DNA from: Tubiluchus corallicola
Taxonomy: Eukaryota > Priapulida > Priapulimorpha > Priapulimorphida > Tubiluchidae
NCBI GenBank assembly: GCA_030141605.1
Contig: JAQGDQ010000006.1
Location: forward strand, 722,501-786,500
Reading direction: 5' to 3'
Length of the DNA: 64,000 nucleotides
Shown: piece after piece, positions 49,349 through 62,844 of the stretch
Layout of the letters: the number at the start of each line of letters is the position of its first letter
Numbering within the stretch: the first letter of the stretch is position 1
Position numbers and translations under genes: made by a program
Notes under the pieces: model-generated
What the model saw: only the letters and a program-made list of their open reading frames with translations
Told to the model about the DNA's origin: nothing
The model's database searches: none

Positions 49349-52300
49349 ATTGCAGGGAATAAAGCTCGTATATACACTAGTAGTTACTGTTTTCATTTGT
49401 TGTCATTGTTATTGCCATTGCTACTGAAAGTCCACATAATTTCACTAATATTCACTAAATTTAAATTCGATTTAAATTGAGTTATGAAACCTGCGAGAAA
49501 GCGTATTTTCAAGGATAAATCATAACATAACATAACGTTATGATATTACTAGATCAAGGCAAATTAATATTTTTGGAGTTTCACACAGCAAATGTTTCAG
49601 ATTAATTTTTGAAGTGCAAGGTTAGCCTTTGCCATGCAAAATTGAGTTCAGGCATTAATTCAATGAAAACTGCATGAGTCTAGATCTGAACTGGTCGGCT
49701 GGGGTGTAAATTTGATGAAAAATTACTGCCTGTCACAGGTTAACATAGTTAAATGAGTGTTTATCACAGTTAAATAAGTATAAGTAACAGATCATTTCAC
49801 ATCATGATCAAGGCATCAAGCTCAATAGTCACACAGAGATCATTCTAAAATTCACAGTTCTTAGTGTTGCAGTAAATCGGCAGGTTTTTTTCTAATAAAT
49901 TATTTGTGTGATAGGAACATGACTGGTGAGAAATTTCACATTATCTATCTATTTTGTGCATGAAACAGCTTTTTTGTTGATTTCAACAATATAGTCACTG
50001 GCGACCAGATTTGCAACAGTGCAATATCTATTAAAAAAGTAGTCGTCTATGCATTAGTTTAAAAGTAATTTCAGTAGGTTTTGATACCAACTGTAAACAT
50101 TGTTAGCAATAATATAATTACAAGTATTATACAATTATGCATAGCTGTGGTGAAGCAGATTGCTCGGATATGTAGAACTTTATATAAGCTGGTGCCCCTT
50201 TAATGTGGAAAATAAAGTAAAAGTTGTATTTGCAGGTATAAAAATGAAATAATATTTGTTAATTTTAAATTACAGATGATATGGGTTTTCAAGAGTTGAT
50301 TTACCGATGTAGATGAAAATAAAGTTTAAAGATGACTAAAAATAAAGATGAAACTGAACATTCAAATATTTCAACATGGTCAATGAGCATGTTGACTCAC
50401 TTTTCTTTGGCTCTTTTGGCTTAGTTTGAAATACTGCTCAAAATGCTCATTTCATGCGATTGGTACAAGTTAATTAACAAAGAATAACAGTAATATGGCC
50501 CTTCTAGAAGCTGCATGACCAAAGGACGAAAATGGCCATGTGACCATAGAAAAAAGCTTCCAGTTCCTTTGGAAAGCTACATTATTCACTTAAATAATTT
50601 TACCTTTGGACACGTTCATGGTTCCAGACTGGTATGCTGTACAAGTTAACCCAGGAATATGATCTGTTCGATAGCTCTAGTTCTCTTTCAGTGTTCTTCC
50701 AAAATCATCTGAATCATAAAAAGTGGGTAATTTTATGAAATGGATCAACTAAAATGAATCAAAGAGTTACTAGTTGGAAAACTTCAAATGTAAACCACGG
50801 GTAGCTAAATTTTGCATACTTGCTGTGTAAGTAAGCATGCTGCACCATACTATTACTATTATGCGTATTATATAACAAATTTCACATAACAAAAAATGAT
50901 GCATTATGTAATGGACAAAGGTAGGTTTGGTCTTCAGCAGCAGGGTCTTGTCACGGCCTGGGTGTGGTCTAATTATTTGGCTAGGTTAGTTTCCTTCTCC
51001 TCTAGATGTAGTTCTGGCTCTGGCTCCAACTTGATGACGTGGTCTGGGCTGGGGTATGGTCTATTAAAGGCCGTTTGCGTTTGATTTGTTAGAGACACAA
51101 GTTCTTGGTCATCTTGTTGGACGGAATTCTTGTACAAAGCATCAAAAACAACAAGTTCCACCGTAGGAAGTTGTTTCAGCAGGTCCCAGGCAGACTAACA
51201 ACAGACCAGACCTCTGATAATAATAGATCAGATTTCTGAATAACCAGAACCCAGACAAATAGTTATAGGCTACTGACAGATCACACCTTTATACTGTATT
51301 TTAATACTTTATGTCTGGATTGCCTTTCTTAGCAAGCTTGGCACTCGTATTTTCAAGTCTTGAAGTGGAAAATTTGTTTTTAATAGCTGGGCTAAAATTA
51401 ATTAGTAACTTTACTGACTTCTTCCAGCACTTCTAGCGGTTCACTGCTGACAATTGCTCAAAAGAATTCATGGGCTTGTATCAAGTGCAAATACATTTGA
51501 AACTTGGTTTGAAAACTATTGACGGGTGATTTTTCTTGAAGCCTGAAATCTTTCAAATGCAATACGAAATAGTTGAAACCAACTTTTGCGTTTTCAAGTT
51601 ATAGCCCAAATGCCTTTTAAAAAGCTTTATCAATCTAAAGTAAAGCTTCAGGCGGGCCAGTCAAAGAACGGATGTCTTGTTATATAGCATTTCTGTAACT
51701 GTTTATGTATTTGTTTTCTCTTTATTAAAGCAATGACGCAATTTTTCATTAACGCTCTTTTTTATGTACAGTATTATATAGAAAGATTAAAGATTTTTTT
51801 CTGGAATATGAATTGTCGACTTGTTGCAATCCTGCATGCTAATCGACCACATTGAAACATTGTGGTTTAGGCCCACGGGGTGCTCGTTATTTCCATATAC
51901 TGTGCGGCCACAGTTCTTCCGGGGTAAACGATGGCTGAAAAGAAGAGATTTTACACATTTCTAAGCAACGCAAAAAAACAAAATTTTTAGTATTTATAAG
52001 TAACACAGTTAAAAAATACCAAAAGTGCTTTTAAGTTTAAAATATTTCGAGAATAATTATAGAGACGGTGTCACATTATTTGTAAACGAACTGTCCCTGA
52101 CCTCTACACGATCGGGTGTGTCTTGGAACTGCTGGCCAACAAGATGGATTTATGTCAGTGGAAACGCACAACTTAAACTCTGCGGTTTCAAAGTCATTCG
52201 ACGTCTGCTGAAGCAAATACTTGTTGGTGGAAACTAGTGACACAGGCAACAATCTCGTACACTCTTTAACACTAGGGTTCCCTGTTGCTTGAGTTACCAA

Positions 52301-53743
52301 TGCCCATTTTTTCAAAAATAATTAATGCGCACTGCTCCGTCCCAAAAGATGGAGCACAACTCAAAGCCCCAGGGCCAGGAACCTGAAATTACTATTCTGT
52401 AGAACCTTTTGCTTGGATACACAGATTATTTGGATAATACCGACCTATCTGAATAATGTTGACCTAATATTAACATATCTGAATAATAAGTTTTTTGGGC
52501 GCATAAATCACTTGGGCACGTGGTTTTCAGCCTAAAAGCCTGATAAACAGCTATATAATCAGCCTAATATAGGTAATCTTGTCAAATGTCACCTAAACAT
52601 ATAAGCAATGTGGATCTGTATAAGTCATCTTGAAAGTTGAAACGTACGTAATTTGGTCACATAGTTAATTTTGACATGCACGTTACGCATAAGCAGGGCA
52701 AATTCAATCCAGATTTTTTCATATTTTTTATTCCACCCTTTTTATTCTAAATTCTAATTACATAATTAATTAGTAAATCAAAGCAAAAAAATTAATTTAA
52801 ATTATTAAAACAAGTTATACATGAGTAAAAGAAGCTCTATTATAATTTTCATGAAAGGTAGTCAAGCTGAACAGCACAGAAGGCGGTTCAGGCTTACAGG
52901 TTCATAAGTCAAGCACCTCAATTTCGTTCAGTTCAAAAGTTTTCTTCCGTTTCGACGACATTTCACGTTTTTCAAGTAATTTTAGTCAAAGTTTAGCCAT
53001 CCTTTTAGCTTTTTTTAGATAATTACAAAAAGCAACTCCTTTTTTTAAAATAAATACAAGGTACAATTTTTTGTAATTAGCTAAGGCAAGCAACAGCCGT
53101 GTCGCTCCGACTCACGTGTGATCACATGGTCGATCTCTTGAAATGGTAGCTATTACGATCATGATTACACTATAATAGTGGCAAAGTGTAATTAATAAAT
53201 GCGTGGCATCAATACCTAAGCTACTAAGGTTCTATAGGCAAATGTTCATAATGAATTTAAAGCATTTTAAAAAAGGCACGAAGGACAGTACGGCTACTGA
53301 ACAGGGCAAATAAAATGTCCCAGAAGATAGATTTCTTTATTTTATACGTTGTACGTCTGGCAATATTACATTGTGCTGGAATAACCAGAATATTATGTTT
53401 CTTTTTTCTTTGTTTCAAATAAGTCGTTCAAAAGTAGCAAATGTATAAGGACTAATCAAGTATGAATGTAATCGTGCCAGCCCGTAAACCACACCGAGTC
53501 ACTCACCTTGCCCTGACGCCAACTAAAGTGTAAAATGAAAATTTATCCTAAATGCCTTGAGCACAATTGCCAACAAAGTTAAGCAAGTTAAGCGCTTTGA
53601 CATTGGAACGGCGATACCCAGAACCGCGAGGCTAGTAGACCGTGAATTTACGACAAGCATGAACGCAGGAAACATTATGTGAAAGAGAACGATCATGTAA
53701 TAATATCATGTATTGAAATTTCATGTATGTTTATATTGTGACG
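49349..53743. other. Intergenic region upstream of the chitin-binding gene
   Basis: 4.4 kb, mostly AT-rich and without a convincing gene. A locally GC-richer patch holds the candidate minus-strand exon 50973-51194. A second somewhat GC-richer patch at 52070-52400 has short frames on both strands but no domain or splice support. No RNA gene was seen. Confidence 0.55.
50973..51194 (-). CDS. Candidate orphan terminal exon, unknown protein
   Basis: On the minus strand an acceptor-like TCTGGTCTGTTGTTAG is followed by 73 codons and a TAA with sensible composition. The peptide begins SAWDLLKQLPTVELVVFDAL and includes PYPSPDHVIKLEPEPELHLE. GC content is clearly above the flanks, as in real exons of this window. 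No family is recognised, no upstream exon was found to its right, and it could be an old gene or transposon fragment. Confidence 0.3.
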   Translation of the reverse strand, partial: SAWDLLKQLPTVELVVFDALYKNSVQQDDQELVSLTNQTQTAFNRPYPSPDHVIKLEPEPELHLEEKETNLAK

Positions 53744-56700
53744 ATGGCAGCAAAATATGGCAAGATTACAATTGTCATCTTTAGTGTGTGCTTTGGCAGC
53801 GGTGAGTTTTCAATTTTTAATGTAAAAAATAGTTCATGTAGGTCAAAATGTAAATCAAGCTGTTACAAAGCTAGGACCAGGAAGTGAGGATAAAATTAAG
53901 TGACAGGTAGCAGGTCACTTGCTGCGTTATTAAGGTCTGCTGTACGTATTCGGGTGAAAGTTAATTAATATATCTAAATTAAACTTTCGATCACATACAA
54001 GGTCAAAAACATATACTAATATAATTACAGTACTTTATTAACAAATTACTGAGTACGCAATCACAATGTAAAACAGAAAACATAGGAATTGCTAGTATGA
54101 TTGACCAATCGATTCAAAAGATCGTATATGCTTTTGTGTGACGAATAATTATATAGTTTGTATTTGTCGTGTACGCCAATCTTGAGGTTTATTGTAAATT
54201 TCTGATCTTATATGTGATTATAAATTATAATATATATGTGATTTTATAAATGTGTATGTGTCTGGATATTGCATGTCTGTTTTTTTAAATCACTTTATTA
54301 CAACACGGAAGTGCAGCTTCATATTTTTGTACTTTAAAGTGCAATAAATAAATTTTAATCTTAATCCTTTAGGCGTCTCTGCTACTTGTAGTTAAGCAAG
54401 GCAAGATATTTTAGCGCACCAATCAAGGATAATCCCCTGTTTAAGATCAAATTAAAAGTTTTATGGCTTTAGAAAAGTGACTTATCTATACATTTATTAT
54501 GTTTGCTCGCTCCAATCGCTATTAACTTTTTATACCGTTCGAAACAATGCAAACAGGTACCCAGCACTCAACTGCAGGGCTTATACTTGTTGATAATTGT
54601 GGTAGGACTAGAAGTACGAAAATTATTAAGGATATGTCTTTAAACAAAATAGAATACTGGATTAGCACAGATGTCTTAGTACAGTTGTAGGTAGTAGGTA
54701 CATGCACATAATCAGATTCAGAAACGGAGTCCAGGGGATCCGGACTCCTCCCTTTTGACACTGAAAAATAACTGATTGACAGTGAAGTAGTAAATGTATA
54801 ACAGACGTCTCGTTTGCCCTGTAAAGACGAGAAATTTCACTTAATACCACAATCCTGGATTATAGCTTTGCGAATCTGGAAGCCTCCGTAGTTGGTAGGC
54901 CACTGGCACTGTCTAACAACATTACTCTACTTAATCGCAGTGTACAACATATACGAAAATGCCAGTGCGTGTGGTGTGATAGCCTAGTGCTGCAAAGAAA
55001 TGATTCATGATCTCGTCCATGTAAGGCTTCGTAACTACCGTCAGTGTACAATAACATCCCTGATCTACCTAGATGTTTGTTGTGCTGTATTAATTATTAC
55101 TCTATTACATCTCCCTCCAATAAAACAGTAATTAAATACCCAAATTTCCGCTCACATTTTTAAATTTACAATATCACTCGCTCTTTAGTCCATTCACACA
55201 TTCGCTTACTTTTCTAATAACAGATATGCTACTGTGCTGACTTCCTGACGAGATGAGCTGGTTAAGTGGTTTAGCCATTAATCTTTTTGAAAATAAGACT
55301 ATTGGTACGCGATCAGAACCGCAAATAAAATTCTGAGCTAATTTTGGAAATGTATAAACAAAATACCCTTTACTTTCCTTTTTTAAACTTATTAAACAAA
55401 TTACTGAATCAGCCGTTCTGGTTGTTTAAACAAAGTTTAAATACGCTAAAATTAGGAAAATTTTAGTACATTTAAAGTCAAATGTTTTATGCATAATCAT
55501 TAGCTGCTAAATGATCACAAAAATGGCACAACTTTTGATCTTCTGGAAAATTAGAGTACCTTCCAGTTTTTAACATAATGGCAGCAACCCTACATCTAAA
55601 TTTATAATTAATGCATTTCTATGGCTTTTGAGCAATGTGATTGATACATACATCCTCTTTAAAGTTTACAGGATCCCCGTTTATTACGGCCTTACATTTT
55701 TTAGTACACCCGGTTAACTTTTTGATACTAGCCCTGTTCTTCTTTCTCAAAATTACAAATCGACATCAGAAATATCGTCTTTGCTATATGCAAACTGACA
55801 TAAATGTGACATTTCGATGTCTCTGAAATATGATATGTGTGGAAGATCCAGTTTTTCGTATATTTCGCTGCATACATCTTACCCCGCAAGAAAATGTCCG
55901 CCTACCATTTGATCGCAGAAACCATGTAGACTAACGTGAATGCAGCTATAAGCTCTATACGTACAGAACGTACATTGCTCAGATTCATTTACACTAGTTT
56001 GAAAGGTATATGAAAAATTAAAACATCTTTAATTGTTACCAGTAAAACTGAATACGTACATATGCTAATTCTTGTTTATACATTACTTAACTAACTTATT
56101 CATTCATACATGTATTCATTCACATATTTTAATGATAGCATTGTCTCTTTGACTATTCGATAATACACGTATCTACGAATGTGGTATGTGTACCTAAGCC
56201 TTTTGTATTGATAAAAACGTTTGTATTACTTAGATATAAGACACATGCGTTATCTACAAACATACAAACTATTTTTTATAAATGAACATTAAATAATAAA
56301 CAAACAACGGTGAACATGTTTTTAAAAAACATCTTTATTGTTAAACGTTACTTTCAGGTTTAGGACAATTCGGACGAGGTCCGACAAAACCGACCACTAC
56401 AACGCCAGTTCCCACACATACGCCAGCACCTGAGTATGTGCAAGAGAAATGCGCAAACCCGAAAGCTTATTTCATCTCGGACAGGTACAACTGCTCGGCA
56501 TTTTTTGCCTGCGAAGGTAACGGGCAAGTGACCCACAAAGCTTGTCCACCCAACACTATCTTTACTCCTCACCTCAGAGTTTGTACTATTCCACAACTAG
56601 CTAAGAATCCTGAATGTGGCTTCATCTATGAGGCGCCGGAGATTACGACAGAGTTTTACACTCTCTATCCTACAGAAATCGTAACAACTCCTGCACCAGC

Positions 56701-58475
56701 ACAGTCTGCTGTTAATGAGTGCAACAAGGGAACTCAGCACGCAGCCGATCCTGATGACTGTACAATTTATTATCTGTGCATAGAAAAGCGACCAGAACGA
56801 AGACAGTGCCCTCCTGGAAGTATATGGACTCCAAAAAAGTAAGTAAATGCGTTGTTTTTCAAATGGTATTCAGAAGTTTCGTTATGAGAGATTTTGGAGC
56901 AAGGAAACAGTTGTGGTCATGGTGTGTGCTTGGCTGCAGAACAATGTTAAGCCTAGTTAATAAAGTATGTGTGGTAACAGAAAAAATACTTCTGGGTTAC
57001 TTCATTAGCCATGTTACATCAGGTATTTCCCTTGATAAGGAATTATCAAGGTATTATTAAGATGTGGCTAAGTTACTTCTCTCAGCTTGGCCAGTATGTC
57101 ATCTCAAAAGATTAATAAGGAGTCTGGTTACAGTCCTCCAACAACTATTTACATTGCTTGCAAAATCAATAAAGAATGAAACACTGATGACTCAATCATT
57201 AATCACCAAATGTTGAGCCATTCATGTCATTATTATTTAATGAAAAATTGCTTATTGCTTTATAATGCAAATTTCATTTATTCCAGAAGAGAATGCCGTG
57301 TACCAACAGAAGCTGAAAACTCAGTATGTAATTATGATTACGATCCCACAAAAGGTGAACAACGACCTTATGCTGACATAGTGTACAATGAGTGCAAAAA
57401 ACCTAATCAGACCTATGCTGCAGATCCCGACAATTGCTCCGTATTTTATCAGTGTTATGCTTCAGCACCTAATATTCAATACTGTCCACCAGGAACAGTA
57501 TGGACACCCAAGAGAAAGAAATGTTTGCAACCACATCAAGCAACAAATGATGCATGTGGTTATGTGAAAGGCAGTGCAGCATACAGTGTGGCTACTGCGA
57601 CACCACAAGAAACCCGTACATGGTGGTCCCCAACAAAAGATCCTAATTCAAATGGGACAAGCACAACAATAGAAGTGGCCGATTACATCAAAGAAGACTG
57701 TGCAATAGCTAGCTATGAAAACAGAAGTTTTGCAGCAGATGCATATAACTGTGATGTATTTTGGTCTTGTGGTGGAACCATACAGCCGCTTAAATGTGCA
57801 GCAGGTACAGTTTGGTCCATTCCTGACCAGAGTTGTCAAATTCCACAATTAGCCAGAAACCAAATATGTGGGTTTGAAGCAACTGTCTTTGAAGTTCCTC
57901 CCTCAGCAGGCACTCCACCAGAATGGGTTACTTCCGAGGGCCCACATCTCAATCGTGTGAGTACAGATCCTCCGCATCCATATGCGAAGCAACAATGCCA
58001 AACCTTGGAGGTGCCTTTTGCTGCAGATCCTACAGACTGTCAAACATTTTATCAGTGCAACAATGGAATCCCGGTGAAACTCAAATGCGCACCTGGAAGT
58101 ATATGGGCCACAGATACAGAACTTTGCACACAACCATTTGAAGCAAAAAATGATATCTGTGACTTTAAATACAATGGAAGACGACCAGATTTGCCTGGGG
58201 GTCCACTTGAGGGTCCAAAACGTGGTCATCATCCTACAACTAAAACCCCATATCAACGTCCAGAAACAACAACGCCAAATGTTGCAGAAGCTTGTAAAAC
58301 TTTTAAAAAGCAAGCTGCACGAGCATCTGCTAAAGTTAGGCAACAAATAAATGCTTTATGTGGTGGCCATGAGGTACGCTCAAATAGTATCAGAATTAAT
58401 ATCTCGTTTAATCTAATATCCATAAACATATTTATAATAATTGTTTGTAAATTGTTGTATATTGCGAAAGAATAA
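53744..58475 (+). CDS. Secreted protein with five peritrophin-A/CBM14 chitin-binding domains
   Basis: Exon 1, 53744-53801, encodes a hydrophobic signal-like start (MAAKYGKITIVIFSVCFGSG). Exon 2, 56358-56838, and exon 3, from 57287, complete a 575-residue frame. A Thr/Pro-rich linker leads to five CBM14 (chitin-binding type 2) domains, first Cys at residue 51. Each has six cysteines and the pattern A/S-D-x-x-x-C-x-x-F/Y-Y/F-x-C ... C-PPG-T/S-I/V-W-T-P ... C-x-P ... C-G/N-F/Y. Examples are AADPDDCTIYYLC, AADPDNCSVFYQC and AADPTDCQTFYQC. Domain 2 is split by intron 2. Such proteins bind chitin in extracellular matrices, gut linings or tunics. The 3' end is uncertain: either the frame runs to TAA 58473-58475, or exon 3 ends at 58373 (GAG|GTACGC) and further exons are unrecognised. 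The exon 3 acceptor is a CAGAAG tandem. Confidence 0.88.
53802..56357 (+). other. Intron 1 of the chitin-binding gene (2.56 kb)
   Basis: Long first intron between the signal-peptide exon and the main coding exons. AT-rich. Short open frames on both strands have no recognisable domain, and no mobile element was identified. Confidence 0.6.
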
Positions 58476-58476
58476 A
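58471..58476 (+). promoter_or_regulatory. AATAAA overlapping the chitin-binding gene stop codon
   Basis: The hexamer AATAAA contains the in-frame TAA of the read-through exon 3 frame. If used, it would end the transcript just past the coding region, giving a short last-exon isoform. Confidence 0.35.
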
Positions 58477-59137
58477 ACTGTAAGATGAGTTTTATCAATT
58501 TCTGCACTTATAGGTTTTATTATTTGTTACAAAAGCACTTTTGTTGATAGTAGTACAAAATATATACAGAAACAAATAATTACAAATACAAATACTGATC
58601 ATGTTTTCACATTCAAAAGCACGAGATGTGAGCAAAAAAATAACTTACTAATGAACAAAACTTTTGACATCCTAACTGTGAAAAAAATATAAGTTGTAAC
58701 ATTTATTTAGTTACAACTTATCAGTCTTACGAAACCCAGAATCTCCAATTCTCTTTTTACACATTTCCGTCACTAAATAGAGGTCATTCAGAACAAAATG
58801 ACCAACTTATACATCAAATACTTACCTAAAACATGGGTGAAAATTTTTATTAAATCATTCAGCAAGGCTTGGTTATCTAAGCTCACACAGCAGTAAAGAA
58901 GTCATGTAAAATTAGAGTGACAGTTTATCACAACAAGGTTTATTAATAATAAAAAAGATATTTCGGGAAACAACTGCTCATTTCATCACATTACATAAAA
59001 TGGGCAATACAATTCCCAAATGCAAGCTTTAACCAGACCACCGATGATGGGTGAAGATCCCCTGTTTGACATCTTGAGGATTGTAACATTTGACACAAGT
59101 CATTCTTTTTACAAATATATAAAAACGTTATATCGTC

Positions 59138-59164
59138 GGGGAGAGAGAGAGGGAGAGAGGGAGA

Positions 59165-59250
<86 letters not shown>
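59138..59250. repeat. (GA)n microsatellite, about 113 bp
   Basis: Starts with interrupted GGGAGAGA units and becomes a pure GA run of more than 70 nt. Translation in any frame gives only Arg-Glu or Glu-Arg repeats and is not a gene. Confidence 0.97.
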
Positions 59251-59254
<4 letters not shown>

Positions 59255-59449
59255 ACCACTGCATAATCATCGCTGCGCACAAAACTGGGCACAGTAATTA
59301 TCATCCACAGTATGGAGAGGATGATAATTTATTATTGGTTAATTGAGCAACTACCGCTTCTGTTTTTACAGTATTTCCAAACTATCGATCAACCATTTTA
59401 TGAATCTTGAAACATAATACTATTAATAACAGTAGTATTTATTGAGTTA

Positions 59450-59720
59450 CAACAACTCCAGAAGTGTCGTAAAGTCAGGCGGCGGTTACGACAAATTTTG
59501 TTTAATGAGTCCCGTCTTAAATCGCCAAGTGCGCGAAAAGTTAGGCGCGACTAAATGCAACTTAACACATTTAGCTGAATTCCGCCCAATTTTCTTAACC
59601 CCGCGGAAGCTAGTCGCGACTAGGGTGCGACTAAGGTGATAAGTCTACATGAATTCGATGTAAATATTCCCGCGCGCCTAAACTTCACCAGTGCAATACA
59701 TGAATCCGGCCCCTGGACTG
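59450..59720. mobile_element. GC-richer patch with GCGACTA repeats, possible MITE remnant
   Basis: The motifs AGGCGCGACTAA, AGTCGCGACTAGGGTGCGACTAAGG and CGCGCGCC recur in a stretch clearly richer in GC than the flanks. It ends in CATGAATCCGGCCCC, which looks like the end of some inverted-repeat elements. No matching left end was found. Confidence 0.3.
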
Positions 59721-62452
59721 GTTTATTTTGTATTTAAATTTTGTAAATGGAATACTACATGATTGATCCTATGTAACCTGATGATTATAATGAATGCAGT
59801 AGTCGAATTCCTGAAATATCTTATTATTAATAAACTATGTTGTGATCAACTACCTCATTATTTTTACTTGTGGATGGCTGAATACACAACACTATTCATC
59901 AATTTTTCGGTTACTTGCTAGCGACACATGTAACCTTATAAAACAGGAGTGCTTTATGCCTATTCTCGTTGTTCATGTAATAATTTTTTACTCAGGTTTT
60001 GTATTGTGATGTCACAATACAGTAACTTTCTATTCTAAATTTTTACCATCTAACGGATTTTTTGGTAATGCTAAATGATGTTCTAAATAACATATTCACG
60101 AAATGGATTCCACTGTAATGTCTCCGTGGTAATGCTAAAATAATTAATGGTGTTCTAACTGATATATCTAGGCAGTGGAGCAAAAAAGTCTGAGTAAGCA
60201 GGTAACCTAATGCTTTGCATTCTATTCTAATAATGAATTTTAAGCATTTTAATATTACAAAGTTGCATTAGCTTTTAATTTTAGATGACACTTCCCAGCA
60301 GTGGCTGCGTACATTTTGGTGCAAATAATGAACAAACAATACATGGTACCATCAAACAATACAAGTATTAATTTTGCAATAGTACTATCTTAATTACGGT
60401 TAGTACATAAATTTAATAATATCATTAATGTGCATAATTAGCTATTTGGTTAAGTTCATTTTGTCTGTCTCGTGACCGCAATAATAGAAACGTGAGGAGG
60501 TTCAATTGTTCAATCCCTGACTGGCAGTGAACGAACTTTCTTATGATGTTATCGTTCGCATGGCTTTCTTACTTCGCTTGGCTTCTAGAAGGTTTTGAAT
60601 GATAGTCGATAGTGACATGCCTGTGTGACCTGGGACATTAATTTTTTTATAATACTGCTTGAACTAAGTAAGGCATCCACCACTCGAAATTAAAGAGTTT
60701 ATACATCTTTCTTTATGCTGCGTTTATTTATCTCAGATTATATGGACCAGTAACTACGCTGCAATGTACCACCAAAAATATTCCCTACATAATAGACTTT
60801 AGTTTGCTACGTACACTATGAATAAATATTAATACTAAGCCTAATCAGTTATAAAAAGCAGTAAACTACTATGCGTATTTATGAAATGTGACGTCATCTC
60901 GCAATCGTAACATCGGGAACAAAATTTAGGTGTCGGTTGGACCGAAACAGGTTTTACAATACAAATCCAGAAACTGCAAAATCAGTGGGAATACTTTTTA
61001 ACGGTTCAAACATTTACACAGACGTTTGAACGCTGGGACCTTTACAGTAATCTAGTAAAAGTTAAGGCCATGTAATCTGCCAAATGGTGCCTTTTTATTG
61101 CTTGAAAAGCAGCTCTTCGGCTTCATGTTTTACACTACTGACACCAGAAACCTCTCTACATCTCTTCAAAAGGTTAAGATGACAGAAAATTTTGTAATGT
61201 GTAAAGAAAATAGACTGAACTATTTGAAAATTTAATATTTCCGGAATAAAAAATTAACAGAAATGTCTAGGCACAAATTTTTAGATAACAACTGATACTA
61301 CACAAGGTGTATTATGTCACAAACTTGTTATGCTACGAATTACACAAATGGTTGGTTGTGTTAATCTTGAGACTTTGAAAATGTCACGAACAGCCTCTCC
61401 TTGTCTGGTCTTTTATCTGATATGTTCACAATAAAAGGCCTACGTAGAAGATATACAGAGGCCTGCTGTTACATTCTATAGGTAGATGGCTTCTGGTTCA
61501 AAATTCATTAATGAAATTATATGCCCAACATAAAAACAATCTTGCCACAGTCGTGAAATCACACTAATGGCATTTGTATGAAGAATATACATGTAATGTC
61601 TGTTTTTGTTTGATGAAGAGCAAATTCATTGTTTATTGCAATGACATCTTGTAGCAAATTGACCAATCTTTGTTAAATATGCACATCAGCTTTTGTGTCC
61701 TTGTGCTTTTTGCAGTAGGCCGGTTCAACCAATTATTGCTTAACAAAGCAAAACGATTATAAACAATGCTGTACATTTCACTGGTTTGAACTGAATTTTC
61801 TGATTTTTTGTCATCCTTGAGTAAGTGACGTACTCATTGGCAACGCTTTAATAATAGTCTAACCATGGCTATGGCATTTAAGCTTTGAAAGCATATTCAT
61901 AGCCTCGGTGCAAAATCTAACTGAGCTTGGTTCAAGACACCAGAGGGCATCCTCTCATGCAAAGAGTAGTTAGAGGGTAAAATTTACTCCCACCAGATAC
62001 TGTCAAAGCTTATACGGTGAACAAATTCACAGACAAGCTGGACCAATATTTAGATGCGAAACACATGGAATTGCCACGAATTAACCTCTACCACTTTTAC
62101 ATTAACCGACATAACGGTATGGCATGGACTATATAGTGTACAAAATTTTGACATAAAGATTGGAATATGCCTACTGAAATGATGCTGTTTGCAGTGTACC
62201 ATTAGCATTTTCTCTGGAGAAACCCATTAAAGCAACCTTGAATTTTATCCACAATTCAGAAGCAAGACGGAGTATTCAGTTAGCAAACTAAGACTAAGGA
62301 AGGTTGAAATCATTGTTTCAAGCACGAAACATAGAATAAAGAATGTAGGAATCTCTATGTTTCACAGTATATCTGCCATAAAAATGTATAACCTATAATT
62401 CTGATAAGATTAACAAAATAAAATCTACGAAGATTGTTTTCCCAAGAAATTC

Positions 62453-62458
62453 TTTATT
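62453..62458 (-). promoter_or_regulatory. Probable NCOA5 polyadenylation signal (AATAAA on minus strand)
   Basis: TTTATT on the plus strand, about 390 nt beyond the NCOA5 stop. It is the first good match downstream on the minus strand. Confidence 0.5.
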
Positions 62459-62844
62459 GCATAAAATTAATAATTAAACATGTATACTTCATTCAAAATA
62501 CAATTTGGTGCAGTAATGAAATTTCATGCCTAGTAAAGTAGAGAGATAAAAAACTCTAACAGTAGTTTCCAAAAAGTTGAACAAAAATGAACAAAAACAC
62601 GACAGAATCTAGATTTACATTCACATCTCATACAAAACGTGGTACTAATCAGGAAACACACAAAGATTAAATGTAAAATTTTAAAAGAAAATAATATAAG
62701 CATTAATATCAATAATGCTAATTAGTTTTTGGACAGGCTTTACTAACACATGGTAATGCCAGTAAGAAATTATACAGTTTTCACCTCACCAAAATTGATG
62801 GAATACACAGTATTTTACCATAAATGATTATGGGTGTGAAAAAA

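Larger units (their letters stand above)
58477..62452. other. Intergenic region between chitin-binding gene and NCOA5
   Basis: About 4 kb with no supported gene on either strand. Contains a long GA microsatellite (59138-59250), a GC-richer patch with GCGACTA repeats (59450-59720), and AT-rich sequence otherwise. The frame that spans the GA run is a repeat artefact. Confidence 0.6.

Noticed and set aside
52025-52315. Overlapping frames of 70 and 79 codons on opposite strands
   Set aside because: Neither frame shows a known motif and the patch has stops in the more protein-like third frame; a decayed fragment is more likely than a gene.
57903-58346. 147-codon minus-strand, Cys/Trp-rich frame opposite the chitin-binding exon
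   Set aside because: Antisense shadow of the CBM14 coding sequence; its Cys content mirrors the sense codons.
59020-59346. 108-codon plus-strand open frame
   Set aside because: Its middle is simply the GA microsatellite read as Arg-Glu repeats; there is no coding character on either side.
60018-60117. Possible TA-flanked inverted-repeat element with TACAGT ends
   Set aside because: Only about six to eight terminal bases match reliably; no internal support.
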